From assembly GCA_900104855.1 (NCBI GenBank), contig FNSS01000002.1, positions 372,001 through 436,000 of the forward strand: DNA of 64,000 nucleotides, in the 5' to 3' direction. Made by a program: the position numbers and the translations under genes. This DNA comes from Rhizobiales bacterium GAS188 (GTDB lineage Bacteria > Pseudomonadota > Alphaproteobacteria > Rhizobiales > Beijerinckiaceae). Of the stretch, positions 1 through 8,914 are shown piece by piece. Position 1 is the stretch's first letter; each line of letters begins with the position of its first letter. The notes below the pieces were generated by a model, which was not told the DNA's origin, did not search any database, and worked only from the letters and a program-made list of their open reading frames with translations.

Positions 1-735
1 ACGGAGTTCTACCGACACTATGGCGTTCCGCAGAATCGGATCGTTTTGGTTCCCTATACGGTCGACAACGAATTCTTTGCCGACCGCGCAGCCGAATTGC
101 GGGTTAAACGTGATGAGATCCGGGCCGCGATGGGGATCCTCCCCGATACGGTGGTGTTCCTATTCCCGGCCAAACTCATACCTATAAAGCAGCCCCTTGA
201 GGCTCTGAGCGCCTATAAGCATATTCGGTGTCGTAACAAGGCTCTCTTAATTGCGGGTGATGGTGAATTAAGAGAGGCAATGGAAAACCGGGTCGCACGT
301 GAAGAAATTCCGAGCGTCCATTTTCTCGGCTTTGTCAATCAATCCGAATTGCCACGAGTATATGCTATTTCCGATGTCCTGCTCCGATTGGATAGTGCCG
401 CAACGGGCGATTGGGGGCTGACCGTCAATGAGGGAATGGCCTCCGGTCTGGCCGTCATTGCTTCCAATCAAATTGCGTCAGCTGTCGATTTGATGCGCCA
501 CGGTGATAACGGCATGATTGTGAAATATGGCGATCAGCAGGCCTTTACCGATGCAATGGAAAGGATGGCCGCGGATGTTGAGGCGTGCAGAAGGATGGGC
601 GTCCGCTCGTCGGAACTAATCCGCGGCTGGAGCTACGAAGAATGCGTCGCAGGCGTAATGACTGCGTTGCGGTCGCACGCGCGTCACAGATGGCAACACG
701 AGAGCCCGGGTGAAGCTGCCGACGCGGGATGCTGA
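1..735 (+). CDS. Glycosyltransferase family 4 (GT4), 5'-truncated by window edge
   Basis: The reading frame is open from base 1, so the gene begins before the window; a possible TTG start at 46 is inside the protein. What remains is the linker and C-terminal Rossmann domain of a GT-B enzyme. The linker has the typical PYTVDNEFF segment (VPy.vD..f in GT4), followed by a donor-binding domain with LIAGDGELR and a late NEGMASGLAVIAS segment corresponding to the family's E-x7-E region (here the first acidic residue is N-E, so the motif is imperfect). It should transfer a nucleotide sugar onto the growing lipid-linked repeat unit at the cytoplasmic face. Its donor domain resembles that of the GT4 gene at 10567 (both have K-P-L, GFVN and GL-AS spacing). 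Donor and acceptor cannot be named. Confidence 0.9.
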   Translation, partial: TEFYRHYGVPQNRIVLVPYTVDNEFFADRAAELRVKRDEIRAAMGILPDTVVFLFPAKLIPIKQPLEALSAYKHIRCRNKALLIAGDGELREAMENRVAREEIPSVHFLGFVNQSELPRVYAISDVLLRLDSAATGDWGLTVNEGMASGLAVIASNQIASAVDLMRHGDNGMIVKYGDQQAFTDAMERMAADVEACRRMGVRSSELIRGWSYEECVAGVMTALRSHARHRWQHESPGEAADAGC

Positions 736-845
736 GCAGGCCTACGCCATTCGCAAGAGACGCTGCTCGAGCCCATATCGGAGACTACGGAACTCCCGAT
801 AATCTAATACTACTCGGCCCACGCGCCCGCTGAGATCAGGAAACA

Positions 846-1868
846 TTGGCTGTGAAAACCTTAGCTATCGTTGGGTGCGGGCACTGGGGCTCGAATCATG
901 TCCGTTTATTCAATTCTCTCCCAAAGAGCCGAGTCAAAACCCTCGTAGATAACGACGGCGCGCGACTTGCGCGTCTCCGTGACCAATTTATGGGGACCCA
1001 GTGCGTCCAGGATATAGCTGAGGTCTTGCGAGATCCTGAGATCGACGCTGTCGTCATTGCGTCTCCGACCGGGACGCACCATCGGCTCGTTCGCGATTCG
1101 CTATCGGCAGGCAAACATGTCCTTTGCGAGAAGCCACTCGCGAAGACATCCGACGAGGCCGACGAGTTGGTGGAGATGGCGGGTCGCGCCGGGCGGGTGC
1201 TGATGGTCGGACACGTGTTCTTATTTAATGGCGGGATCATTAAACTTAAAGAGTTGTGTCAGACCGAAGAAATCGGTAAGCTGCAGTATTTCGCCGCGTC
1301 GCGGACCAATCTTGGGCCAATCCGCAGTGACGTGAATGCCGCGTACGATTTGGCTACACACGACATTTCAATCTTCAATTGGCTGCTTGAAAGTGAGCCG
1401 GAAACAGTTTCGGCGACTGGACACGCCTATCTCCAACCCCGCGTAGAAGATGTCGTTTTTATCGCAATGCAATATCCTCAAGGAGTCGTCGCCAATATCC
1501 GGGCGAGTTGGCTCGATCCAAAGAAGGTGCGCCAGATTTCAACGGTCGGTAGCAAGGGAATGGCAACCTGGGACGATCTCGACTTGACCACGCCGGTAGC
1601 AATTTACGACAAAGGTGCCATGGCGGAACCTGACTACAAAGATTATGCTGAGTTTCTGCGTATCTCGATGTGGGATGGCGATGTCAGGCTGCCCAGGGTC
1701 AAGCTTGCGGAGCCGTTAAGCATTCAGAACCAACACTTTCTGGAGGCGCTCGATGGCAAACCGTATCGGTCCGACGGCCATTTTGCGGCCGGTGTTGTCC
1801 GCAGCCTGGAAGCAGCGGCAAAGTCAATGGCGCGCGGCGGCGCTCCTGTGACGGTTCAAAAGAAGTGA
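846..1868 (+). CDS. Gfo/Idh/MocA family NAD(P)-dependent sugar oxidoreductase
   Basis: 340 aa, normal length for the family. The N-terminal Rossmann fold shows AIVGCGHWGSNH (GxGxxG-type nucleotide loop, residues about 6-17) and the family signature CEKPLAKT near residue 97. The C-terminal half is the alpha/beta substrate domain with a DLATHDI segment carrying the usual histidine. The start is TTG at 846 or GTG at 852; an AGG at 838-840 fits the first better. It lies just ahead of a sugar formyltransferase and a DegT aminotransferase. In WlbA/GnnA-type pathways an enzyme of this family oxidises C3 of a UDP-GlcNAc-type sugar to give the keto substrate of the aminotransferase; that role is inferred from context here. 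Confidence 0.9.
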   Translation: MAVKTLAIVGCGHWGSNHVRLFNSLPKSRVKTLVDNDGARLARLRDQFMGTQCVQDIAEVLRDPEIDAVVIASPTGTHHRLVRDSLSAGKHVLCEKPLAKTSDEADELVEMAGRAGRVLMVGHVFLFNGGIIKLKELCQTEEIGKLQYFAASRTNLGPIRSDVNAAYDLATHDISIFNWLLESEPETVSATGHAYLQPRVEDVVFIAMQYPQGVVANIRASWLDPKKVRQISTVGSKGMATWDDLDLTTPVAIYDKGAMAEPDYKDYAEFLRISMWDGDVRLPRVKLAEPLSIQNQHFLEALDGKPYRSDGHFAAGVVRSLEAAAKSMARGGAPVTVQKK

Positions 1869-1970
1869 AGAGTGGAGTTTGATCGTAGGACTTCTACACC
1901 GCGTGACTTGAGAATTACTTTTGCCATCAGTGAATGGCGCATTGGCTTAAACATTTATCGGAAGACGACG

Positions 1971-2624
1971 ATGAGGAAGAGAGTTGTTCTGCTAGGAAAG
2001 GGGGTATTGGCGGTGCATGTGGCAAATTGGCTCCATGATAGTGAAGAATATGAATTGCTACACGTCGTTCCAAACAACCCCCCATCTAACTGGACCCTCC
2101 GGCTGGAAGACTGGGCAAAGGGGAAGAATGTCGAGGTCATCAAATCCGGACGCGTAGCCGACGTCTCCGCTGGCGCGATCGAACTTGCGATCTCGGTTAC
2201 ATACGATAAGATTCTTAAGCCCGATTGGATCGCTCGCTGCACCAAAGCAATCAATATTCACAATGCGCCACTTCCTGAATATCGCGGCGTGAATCCGATC
2301 AACTGGGCTCTCAAGAACGGAGAGACAGAGCATGGTGTTACCATACATGAGATTTCGACCGGCATAGATGATGGTCCGATCGTGGCTATTACGCGCTTTC
2401 CGATCAATCCGGCGGTGGATGAGGTGATCGACGTCTATGACAGATGCATAAATTTCGGATGGAAACTCTTCAAAGAAACAATGCCCAATCTCTGGACAAT
2501 CACGCCGCAGCCACAAGACCCAACCAGGGCCCGCTATTATTCGGGCAAAGCATTTGCACAGCTAGGCGAGAGAAGCTTCTTCACCCGCGAGGAATCGCGA
2601 AAGAGCCTTGGTCTTGCCCAGTAA
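1971..2624 (+). CDS. Sugar N-formyltransferase (methionyl-tRNA formyltransferase-like fold)
   Basis: 217 aa from ATG 1971, preceded by GGAAG at a good distance; a longer reading frame begins at 1872 but its first 33 codons look non-coding. The core has the formyltransferase catalytic triad: Asn95 and His97 in NIHNAPLPEYRG and Asp134 in IDDGPI. The N-terminal MRKRVVLLGKG segment begins the Rossmann fold. At 217 aa it lacks the C-terminal tRNA-binding domain of Fmt, so it matches the short sugar N-formyltransferases (VioF, QdtF, WlaRD types) that use N10-formyl-tetrahydrofolate to formylate an amino sugar nucleotide. It sits between an oxidoreductase and an aminotransferase, which supports formylation of the amine made by the latter. 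Confidence 0.85.
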   Translation: MRKRVVLLGKGVLAVHVANWLHDSEEYELLHVVPNNPPSNWTLRLEDWAKGKNVEVIKSGRVADVSAGAIELAISVTYDKILKPDWIARCTKAINIHNAPLPEYRGVNPINWALKNGETEHGVTIHEISTGIDDGPIVAITRFPINPAVDEVIDVYDRCINFGWKLFKETMPNLWTITPQPQDPTRARYYSGKAFAQLGERSFFTREESRKSLGLAQ

Positions 2625-2660
2625 AGAGCAGCGAATCGCGATTCAACCGAGCATAAAGTC

Positions 2661-3773
2661 ATGGAAGCTGTGCCATTTGTTGACCTGGCAGCTCAATATC
2701 ACTCCATCGGGAATGAAGTGGACGCGGCGATCAAATGCGTATTGTCGCGGTGCAACTTCATTCTCGGCGCGGAGGTTGAGGAGTTTGAATGTGAGTTTGC
2801 TCGATTTGTTGGCGCGATGCGCGGCGTCGGCGTGAGTAATGGGCTGGAGGCATTGCGCCTTTCTCTTCAAGCGCTCGGGATTCGCGAAGGCGATGAGATT
2901 GTGATCCCAGCCAATACATTCATCGCGACCGCCCTCGCGGTGAGCGCCGTCGGAGCGACGCCCGTGCTTGTCGATTGTGACCCCGGCACTTACAATATCG
3001 ATCCCGAGCGAATTGAAGCGGCCCTGACCCGGCGCACTCGCGCGATCATTCCGGTGCATCTCACCGGGCAAGCCGCGGATATGGATCCGATCCTTGATAT
3101 CGGTAAGCGCAAGCAATTGCATATCATCGAGGATGCTGCACAAGCGCATGGCACCTTGTACAAGGGTCGTCCGTGCGGTTCGTTGGGCACCACAGCGTGC
3201 TTCAGCTTTTATCCGGGAAAGAATCTCGGCGCATATGGTGACGGAGGCCTAATAGCTACCAGTGACTCGGACCTGGCAGCAAAGTTGCGAAGACTTCGCA
3301 ACTATGGGCAGGATTCGAAGTATCATCACCATGAAAAAGGAGTGAACTCGCGCCTGGATACGCTCCAGGCTGCGGTACTGAGTGTCAAACTTAAATACCT
3401 GAAGACTTGGAACGAGGCACGAGCGAAGCATGCGGAGCAATACCACCAGATGCTCAAGGGAGTCGGCGATCTTACATTTCAACATCTACCGAATTTTTCG
3501 ACGCATATTTATCATCTCTTCATCATAGAAACGGAACGCCGCGATCAATTACAAAAGTATCTCTTGGCAGCCGGTATTCAAACCATTGTCCATTATCCGA
3601 TTACAATTCACCTGCAAGAGGCATACGCGGATCTTGGGCGCAAGATAGGTGACTTCCCTCATTCGGAACGAGCTGCCAAGCGGATGCTGTCGCTGCCAAT
3701 GTATCCTGAACTGAGCGATGCGCAAATCGAGCGTGTGTCGGATTCGATGAGAGCATTTTTTGCGGACAAATGA
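2661..3773 (+). CDS. DegT/DnrJ/EryC1/StrS family PLP-dependent sugar aminotransferase
   Basis: 370 aa, full length. The fold-type I signatures are complete: the cofactor aspartate in IIEDAAQAHG (Asp158) and the Schiff-base lysine in SFYPGKNLGAYGDGG (Lys187), preceded by the N-terminal PFVDLAAQY stretch typical of sugar aminotransferases acting at C3 (QdtB/FdtB/WlbC type). It transfers an amino group from glutamate to a keto sugar nucleotide. The start lies 36 bp after the formyltransferase stop, so the two are probably cotranscribed. The exact sugar and the carbon aminated cannot be read from sequence. Confidence 0.92.
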   Translation: MEAVPFVDLAAQYHSIGNEVDAAIKCVLSRCNFILGAEVEEFECEFARFVGAMRGVGVSNGLEALRLSLQALGIREGDEIVIPANTFIATALAVSAVGATPVLVDCDPGTYNIDPERIEAALTRRTRAIIPVHLTGQAADMDPILDIGKRKQLHIIEDAAQAHGTLYKGRPCGSLGTTACFSFYPGKNLGAYGDGGLIATSDSDLAAKLRRLRNYGQDSKYHHHEKGVNSRLDTLQAAVLSVKLKYLKTWNEARAKHAEQYHQMLKGVGDLTFQHLPNFSTHIYHLFIIETERRDQLQKYLLAAGIQTIVHYPITIHLQEAYADLGRKIGDFPHSERAAKRMLSLPMYPELSDAQIERVSDSMRAFFADK

Positions 3774-3961
3774 GGATCTGAAGGCGGGAAATGCGGGGAG
3801 CCTGGTGCAACAGCTCGCGGATCTCAGCTGCGCTGAATCATGATTAGTAGCGCAATTCTGACCGCCGATGCTGGGTTTCGGTGCCCAAAATTTCCCCGCG
3901 ACCGTCGGCTTCTCGGATCGGTCCCACGCATGCCTTACCTGATATCCCATGGGGGAAATTG

Positions 3962-4882
3962 ATGCCACCCGAAACGCAGCCGGAACCCCAAGCGTTGCTC
4001 CGGGAACTGACTGAATTAGGGTTTGTGAAGTTGTCCGGACTTCTGAATCAGGATCAAGTGCTTGCCGTCGAACGGGAGGCCGAACGTTTGCTGGCGGAGC
4101 CTTCGGTCACGTGGGACCGCTACGCGGCATGGGCCGCCAGCGGGTTGTACCGGGCGCTCCTATTCGCCGGCCCCAGGAGAGACACGGCTTTCTTCGATTT
4201 CATCGGCAAGTCACCTCTGGTTGACGAAGCGATTGAGGCGGCGCTTTCGAGCCCGGTCGTGCAACATCTGCTGGTTGGCGCGCTCGGCTCCGGTTACCGG
4301 ATCTGGTATAGCCAGGCGCGGAGGGCGAACCCCGGTGGGCGCGCGCTGCGCATGCACCAGGATCGGTTGAGCGAAATGTCGCTCAGCATTCTGCTGTCCG
4401 ATACACCGTCCACGGCAGGCACGACCGGGTTCCTGCCCCGCTCGCATCGGTGGCCTCGCGTGCTGGACTCTTTCCCCTTGCTCTCCCCGCACTACATCAG
4501 GAGCAAGCTCGTCGGGGCGACCGGTGTACCGGGCGACGCATATTTGTTCTACAATGCGACCTGGCATGGTCGGCTGCGTTCGAATGGAGTTGCGCGAACG
4601 TCGATCTTCGTCAGTTTCCTTCCCCGGAGCGCGTTTGAGAAAAGACACTGTCCCCCGGTCGAGGTGCTGCAGCGGCTCGGACCATCGCTTCGTCGCGCTT
4701 GGAGTACGGAAGATGATGAGCCGATCACCCCTCCGGCCACGGAAGAACTCCGCCATATCTTGAATAACTCTTTGCCATTGCCCGCGCTCAGTCCGTGGCG
4801 TGTTGCCATGGCAGCGTCGTCGGCTTGTGAAGCGGCGCTTCATGCTGCGCGTCGGATCAAGCGGGTAATGAACCGTAAGTGA
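3962..4882 (+). CDS. Phytanoyl-CoA dioxygenase (PhyH) family Fe(II)/2-oxoglutarate oxygenase
   Basis: 306 aa from ATG 3962, which has GGGGGAAA a few bases upstream; an in-frame GTG at 3881 lacks support. The iron-binding facial triad is visible: His132 and Asp134 in RMHQDRLS and His202 in NATWHGR, with Arg212 as the likely 2-oxoglutarate ligand. The segment TTGFLPRSH is typical of the family. Such enzymes hydroxylate small molecules or, less often, cell-surface glycan or lipid precursors. Between sugar-nucleotide genes and glycosyltransferases it probably oxidises a sugar or lipid intermediate of this pathway; the substrate is unknown. The next gene may overlap its stop. Confidence 0.88.
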   Translation: MPPETQPEPQALLRELTELGFVKLSGLLNQDQVLAVEREAERLLAEPSVTWDRYAAWAASGLYRALLFAGPRRDTAFFDFIGKSPLVDEAIEAALSSPVVQHLLVGALGSGYRIWYSQARRANPGGRALRMHQDRLSEMSLSILLSDTPSTAGTTGFLPRSHRWPRVLDSFPLLSPHYIRSKLVGATGVPGDAYLFYNATWHGRLRSNGVARTSIFVSFLPRSAFEKRHCPPVEVLQRLGPSLRRAWSTEDDEPITPPATEELRHILNNSLPLPALSPWRVAMAASSACEAALHAARRIKRVMNRK

Positions 4883-5025
4883 TCGCGCCGGATTTTCTTG
4901 GGCTGTCGAGCGGTCGAAGTTGGAAGCGATTTGACACCCTGAGCCACGACACAGGGGGACGCTGGTCGACAGTCGGTCCACTGATCATCTATAGGGATAA
5001 CATCGAGCGGAATGGTGGAGAACGG

Positions 5026-6159
5026 GTGATCGATCAACAGGGTCCACTGAGAATATTGGCACTTGCCGATCACTGGCAAGGGGCGAACTGCTACGCATTC
5101 GTGCGGGCGTTTCGCAGGGGAGGGCATTCTGTATCTTCGTGCTCCGAGGCAGATACGATTCCGCGATCTTGGCAGCTGACCCCTCTAAAGATCCTCCGTC
5201 GCCTGATCACGCCGGTACTTGTGTCGGAATATAACCGGGATGTCATCGCCGCCGCTGACAGGTTGCAGCCTCATCTCCTTTTCGTGTTCAAGGGCCCCTA
5301 CTTGACTGCCGAGACGCTCCGCTCAGTGAAAGCAAAGGGCGCAATTGCCATCAACTTCTTTCCCGATACCAGCATCACTGCGGATACCCGATATATTCCG
5401 CGAGCCCTACCGCTGTATGACTGGGTTTTCACCACCAAATCATTTGGTCTTGGCGACATGGAACGCCTTGCGGGCGTGCGCAACGCTTCTTTCCTGCCGC
5501 ATGCGTTCGATCCGGAGGTGCATGCGCCTGTCAAGCTCGAACAGTCAGACATTGATCGTTACGCGTCGGACGTGTGTTTCATCGGCACCTGGTCTCCGAA
5601 GAAAGAGGATCTGCTTCTGCAGCTATCCCACGCTATGCCTGACATCAAGCTCAGGGTGTGGGGCGCGCAATGGGAGAAGGCGTCGAGCCGAATGCGGAGC
5701 ATCTCCGAACACCAGTTCGTTCTCGGATCCGAATATGCCAAATGCATCCGCGCGTCTCGCATCAGTCTTGGGCTGCTCGTCGAGGCCAGACCGGGCGCTT
5801 CGAGCGGGGATCTCATCACGGCGCGCAGTTTTGAGATCCCAGCCTCGGGCGGTTTCATGCTGCATGAGCGGAACGATGAGGTCAGTCGATATTTCCTGGA
5901 GGGCAAGGAATGCGCCATGTTCTCGGATACGGATGAGCTTGTCGATAAGGTCAAGCACTATCTGGCGAACGACAACGAGCGTCGCAGGGTGGCGGAAGCC
6001 GGGCGTCTCCGCTGTCTCGAGTCGGGATATTCGGTGGATGCCCGCATGGAGCAGGTCCTAGCGAAATATCGCGCGTTGGCGGCGTCTCGAGTGCACATTC
6101 CCGATTCTGGAACCGACCTTCCAGTGCCGATAGCGGCTGGGATGCTGGATCATACATGA
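5026..6159 (+). CDS. CgeB-type glycosyltransferase (GT4-like)
   Basis: The frame is open from 4879, but GTG 5026 has GGTGGAGA just upstream and marks the start of the conserved fold (LRILALADHW), giving 378 aa. The C-terminal domain has the spore-maturation-protein-CgeB-like pattern: SLGLL near the donor site, RSFEIPASGGFMLHE, then a DTDELVDKVKHYL helix region. CgeB-like proteins are retaining GT-B glycosyltransferases common in polysaccharide clusters. Its ATGA stop overlaps the start of the FkbM gene, indicating translational coupling. A second gene of this type exists only as a broken N-terminal fragment at 28979. Confidence 0.85.
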   Translation: MIDQQGPLRILALADHWQGANCYAFVRAFRRGGHSVSSCSEADTIPRSWQLTPLKILRRLITPVLVSEYNRDVIAAADRLQPHLLFVFKGPYLTAETLRSVKAKGAIAINFFPDTSITADTRYIPRALPLYDWVFTTKSFGLGDMERLAGVRNASFLPHAFDPEVHAPVKLEQSDIDRYASDVCFIGTWSPKKEDLLLQLSHAMPDIKLRVWGAQWEKASSRMRSISEHQFVLGSEYAKCIRASRISLGLLVEARPGASSGDLITARSFEIPASGGFMLHERNDEVSRYFLEGKECAMFSDTDELVDKVKHYLANDNERRRVAEAGRLRCLESGYSVDARMEQVLAKYRALAASRVHIPDSGTDLPVPIAAGMLDHT

Positions 6160-7064
6160 CCTTGGCAGCGACAGTTCGGTTCATCATCAGTCATCCTCTC
6201 AGCCGAGGACGAATGCTGCAAAATCTCGGTCGCTTCGCCGCATGGCAAATTGGAGCCAGACTTGTCCCGGGACCAGTCTTGGCGGAATTTGTAGGTGGCG
6301 CAAGGTTGTTCGCAGTCCCTGGCCTGACAGGGGCCACCGGAAATATTTATGTCGGGCTACACGAGTTCGAGGACATGGCCTTTGTGCTGCACGCCCTTCG
6401 TCCCAACGACCTATTTGCAGATGTGGGAGCGAATATCGGTTCGTTCACCGTGTTGGCCAGCGCCGTTGTCGGCGCACGCAGCGTGTGCTTCGAGCCGGCA
6501 TCCCAAGCATTCGAGTGGCTGCTCAGCAATATTCGCATCAATCGAATCGAGAACCTTGTTGTTGCGCGCCGCGAGGCGGTTGGCGCAGCGTCAGGACGCA
6601 TTGATTTTACGCAGACTCTCGACAGCGTTAATCATGTTGTCCTGATTGACGCATCGGGCAAAGGCTGCTCACCCAACGAAACGGCAAATGTTGCGATGAT
6701 CACGCTGGATGCGGCGCTGGAGGGGGATTGCCCGCGTGTCATCAAGATTGATGTCGAGGGATTTGAGACAGATGTCATTCGCGGTGCCGCCAATATTTTG
6801 CGAAATCCCGAATTGCTCGCGGTTATCATGGAACTCAACAGCAGTGGAGCGCGCTACGGCCACGACGAGACAGCGCTGCGCTCTCAAATGCACTCTGTCG
6901 GATTTCGCGAACATTCGTACGCACCTTTCGAACGCGCCTTGCGTCCACTGAATATCGAATCGGACCCAGCGCCTGGGAACTTCATTTTTGTGCGAGACGC
7001 CGAGAAAGTGAGGCAGCGCCTCGAGGCCGCGCCGAGCGTCAATGTATGGGGCACCATGGTCTAG
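6156..7064 (+). CDS. FkbM family SAM-dependent methyltransferase
   Basis: 302 aa; ATG at 6156 overlaps the upstream stop by four bases. The SAM-binding motif I is FADVGANIGSFTV and the diagnostic FkbM motif IKIDVEGFETDVIRGA follows in the C-terminal half. The family O-methylates sugar or polyketide hydroxyls. With two further FkbM genes (36730 and 46651) and five class I methyltransferases in the window, the final glycan is probably methylated at several positions. The acceptor position is unknown. Confidence 0.92.
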   Translation: MTLAATVRFIISHPLSRGRMLQNLGRFAAWQIGARLVPGPVLAEFVGGARLFAVPGLTGATGNIYVGLHEFEDMAFVLHALRPNDLFADVGANIGSFTVLASAVVGARSVCFEPASQAFEWLLSNIRINRIENLVVARREAVGAASGRIDFTQTLDSVNHVVLIDASGKGCSPNETANVAMITLDAALEGDCPRVIKIDVEGFETDVIRGAANILRNPELLAVIMELNSSGARYGHDETALRSQMHSVGFREHSYAPFERALRPLNIESDPAPGNFIFVRDAEKVRQRLEAAPSVNVWGTMV

Positions 7065-7106
7065 GCCGATTGTTCGCCTTCGCATTCCTCGAAAGCAGTC
7101 TCGCTC

Positions 7107-8180
7107 ATGCAGAAGAAAATGCGTCTCGCTATCGCGGCAGAAAACCTTTCGGCCGGACATGGCGGCATATGCCGTCTCGCTCGGTTGATGGCCAAATCAA
7201 TTGTGCGCAACCAATATCCCCTCAAGGCCATTTCCTTGACCGACAATGCGCCGCCGGCGGATTTTGGATTCCCCATCAAAGCCTGTGCGACAAACCGCTT
7301 ATCCTTTGTGCTTAACTGCAGTTTGGCTGCTTTCCAATCCGACCGTTTTTTGTTCGATTTCGCAGGAATGGCCCGCGTCCATGGGTATCTCCTGGGACCA
7401 CGACGCCCTTTCGCAGTGTGGATGGCGGGCATCGAGGTCTGGGAAGGTCTGCGGCCAGATCGCCGTCGTGCGCTGGATGCGGCCTCGCTGCGCCTGGCCA
7501 TTTCGTCCTATACACGGGACCGTGTCGTTCGTGTCCACGGGCGATACGAGGACGCCCAGGTTTGCTGGCTTGCAACCGAAACGGATGACGAGCCGCAATC
7601 GCGCCCCAATGATCGATCGGGCTCACCCACTGTGCTCCTCATCGCGCGTATAGACGAGGCGGATAAGGGTCATCGTGCCCTGATCGGAGCTTGGCCCGAG
7701 GTTGTCGCAGCGATCCCCGAAGCATGCCTGCTTTTGGTAGGAGGGGGCAGCCATTATGAGCAGATGCGTGATTTGGCGAGGCAATCATCCGTGGCATCGA
7801 AAATCGAGCTGCCTGGATTTGTGCCCGAGAAAAGGATGCCGGAGTTCTGGCGGCGTGCGCACATCTATGCTATGCCAAGCCGGGTCGATGGTTTCGGCAT
7901 CGTCTATATTGAGGCAATGCGCTACGGACTTCCCGTCATCGCCTCGCGCGAGGACGCTGGGCAGGAAATCAATGCGGACGGCGTCACTGGCTTCAATGTC
8001 CATTTGGATAAGCCGGACGAGCTCACCGCTCGGATCATCGAGCTGCTTCGGAACCAAGATCTCGCGGCACAATTCGGTCAACGAGCGATCGAGCGCTGGC
8101 GGGACAATTTTGCCTTCTCACGATTTCACGAGCGATTTTCCGCAATCCTGAACGACTGGACCGGAGAGACGTCGCAATGA
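7107..8180 (+). CDS. Glycosyltransferase family 4
   Basis: 357 aa, GT-B fold. The N-terminal glycine-rich acceptor region is GHGGICRLARLM; the C-terminal donor domain shows LLIARIDEADKGH, LLLVGGGSHY, LPGFVPEKRMPEFW and the E-x7-E region in DGFGIVYIEAMRYGLPVIAS. The last 100 residues are closely similar to the glycosyltransferase fragment at 45240, so a paralogue has been lost there. It follows the FkbM gene by 42 bp in the same orientation and ends the first plus-strand run. Confidence 0.92.
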   Translation: MQKKMRLAIAAENLSAGHGGICRLARLMAKSIVRNQYPLKAISLTDNAPPADFGFPIKACATNRLSFVLNCSLAAFQSDRFLFDFAGMARVHGYLLGPRRPFAVWMAGIEVWEGLRPDRRRALDAASLRLAISSYTRDRVVRVHGRYEDAQVCWLATETDDEPQSRPNDRSGSPTVLLIARIDEADKGHRALIGAWPEVVAAIPEACLLLVGGGSHYEQMRDLARQSSVASKIELPGFVPEKRMPEFWRRAHIYAMPSRVDGFGIVYIEAMRYGLPVIASREDAGQEINADGVTGFNVHLDKPDELTARIIELLRNQDLAAQFGQRAIERWRDNFAFSRFHERFSAILNDWTGETSQ

Positions 8181-8206
8181 AGGGCCAGTCGACGACGACC
8201 CCTTGA

Positions 8207-8872
8207 TCAAACACGTCCTTTAAAGCCAGCAATTACGTATGGTCGTGTCGGATCGGCTACAATTTCACAGAACACTTGCTCGAAGGTAGCAAATATCGCC
8301 CGCCAGCAAAATGGAGTTGGGTTGTGACCCGCCGCGCCCGCGACGAAGATGATCACTCCGTTTGGCGCCAAATGTCTAGCTAATCGTCGGCACACCATTT
8401 CGGCATCTCTTTCTCTGATATAATAAAATACCTCAGCGCAAAGAATCACATCGTATTGCTCCTCAAGAGATATTGCTCTCAGCTCACAATGCCTGAAGGT
8501 AATGTTGGTCCGATCACGGTTGTGCTTGATGGCGGCCCGCAGGGCCTCTTTCGAGACGTCCACCGCCGTCACTTTGCTACAGTGCTCCGAAAGCATCGCG
8601 GAAAAGATGCCAATGCTGCAGCCGACCTCAAGAGCGCTCGCAGACGCTTTTCGCCATGTCAACACGCAACTGAGCGTGCGCTGATACTTGTCACGCTCAT
8701 AGGTGCTATACCGATAGTTCCAGGGATCGAGATTCTCCAAATACATTCGCTCGAACGCGAACCTCATATTTCCCGTACCAAACAAGTAATTCAACTTGTT
8801 CAAGGTGGCAAATCGAAAGAGCCTGAACGAACTGGTGATCAGACGAACGAGTGACTGGAGCGAGGTCGCCAT
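8207..8872 (-). CDS. Class I SAM methyltransferase, NodS-like
   Basis: 221 aa. The SAM motif I is LEVGCSIGIFSAML, followed by VTAVDVSKEAL (acidic residue binding the ribose) and the post-II region YDVILCAEVFYYI. The overall order and length resemble NodS, the N-methyltransferase acting on the chitooligosaccharide of Nod factors after deacetylation. It is convergent with the GT4 gene at 7107 and is followed upstream by a polysaccharide deacetylase on the same strand. A deacetylase-methyltransferase pair acting on an amino sugar, as NodB and NodS do, is a reasonable inference, but no other nod gene is present. Confidence 0.85.
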   Translation of the reverse strand: MATSLQSLVRLITSSFRLFRFATLNKLNYLFGTGNMRFAFERMYLENLDPWNYRYSTYERDKYQRTLSCVLTWRKASASALEVGCSIGIFSAMLSEHCSKVTAVDVSKEALRAAIKHNRDRTNITFRHCELRAISLEEQYDVILCAEVFYYIRERDAEMVCRRLARHLAPNGVIIFVAGAAGHNPTPFCWRAIFATFEQVFCEIVADPTRPYVIAGFKGRV

Positions 8873-8914
8873 CCCTTGTCCCTCAGCCGGCCCACCACGG
8901 CCTGGGCATCGACT

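Noticed and set aside
8456-8854. Plus-strand frame opposite the NodS-like gene
   Set aside because: Antisense shadow; no family features.
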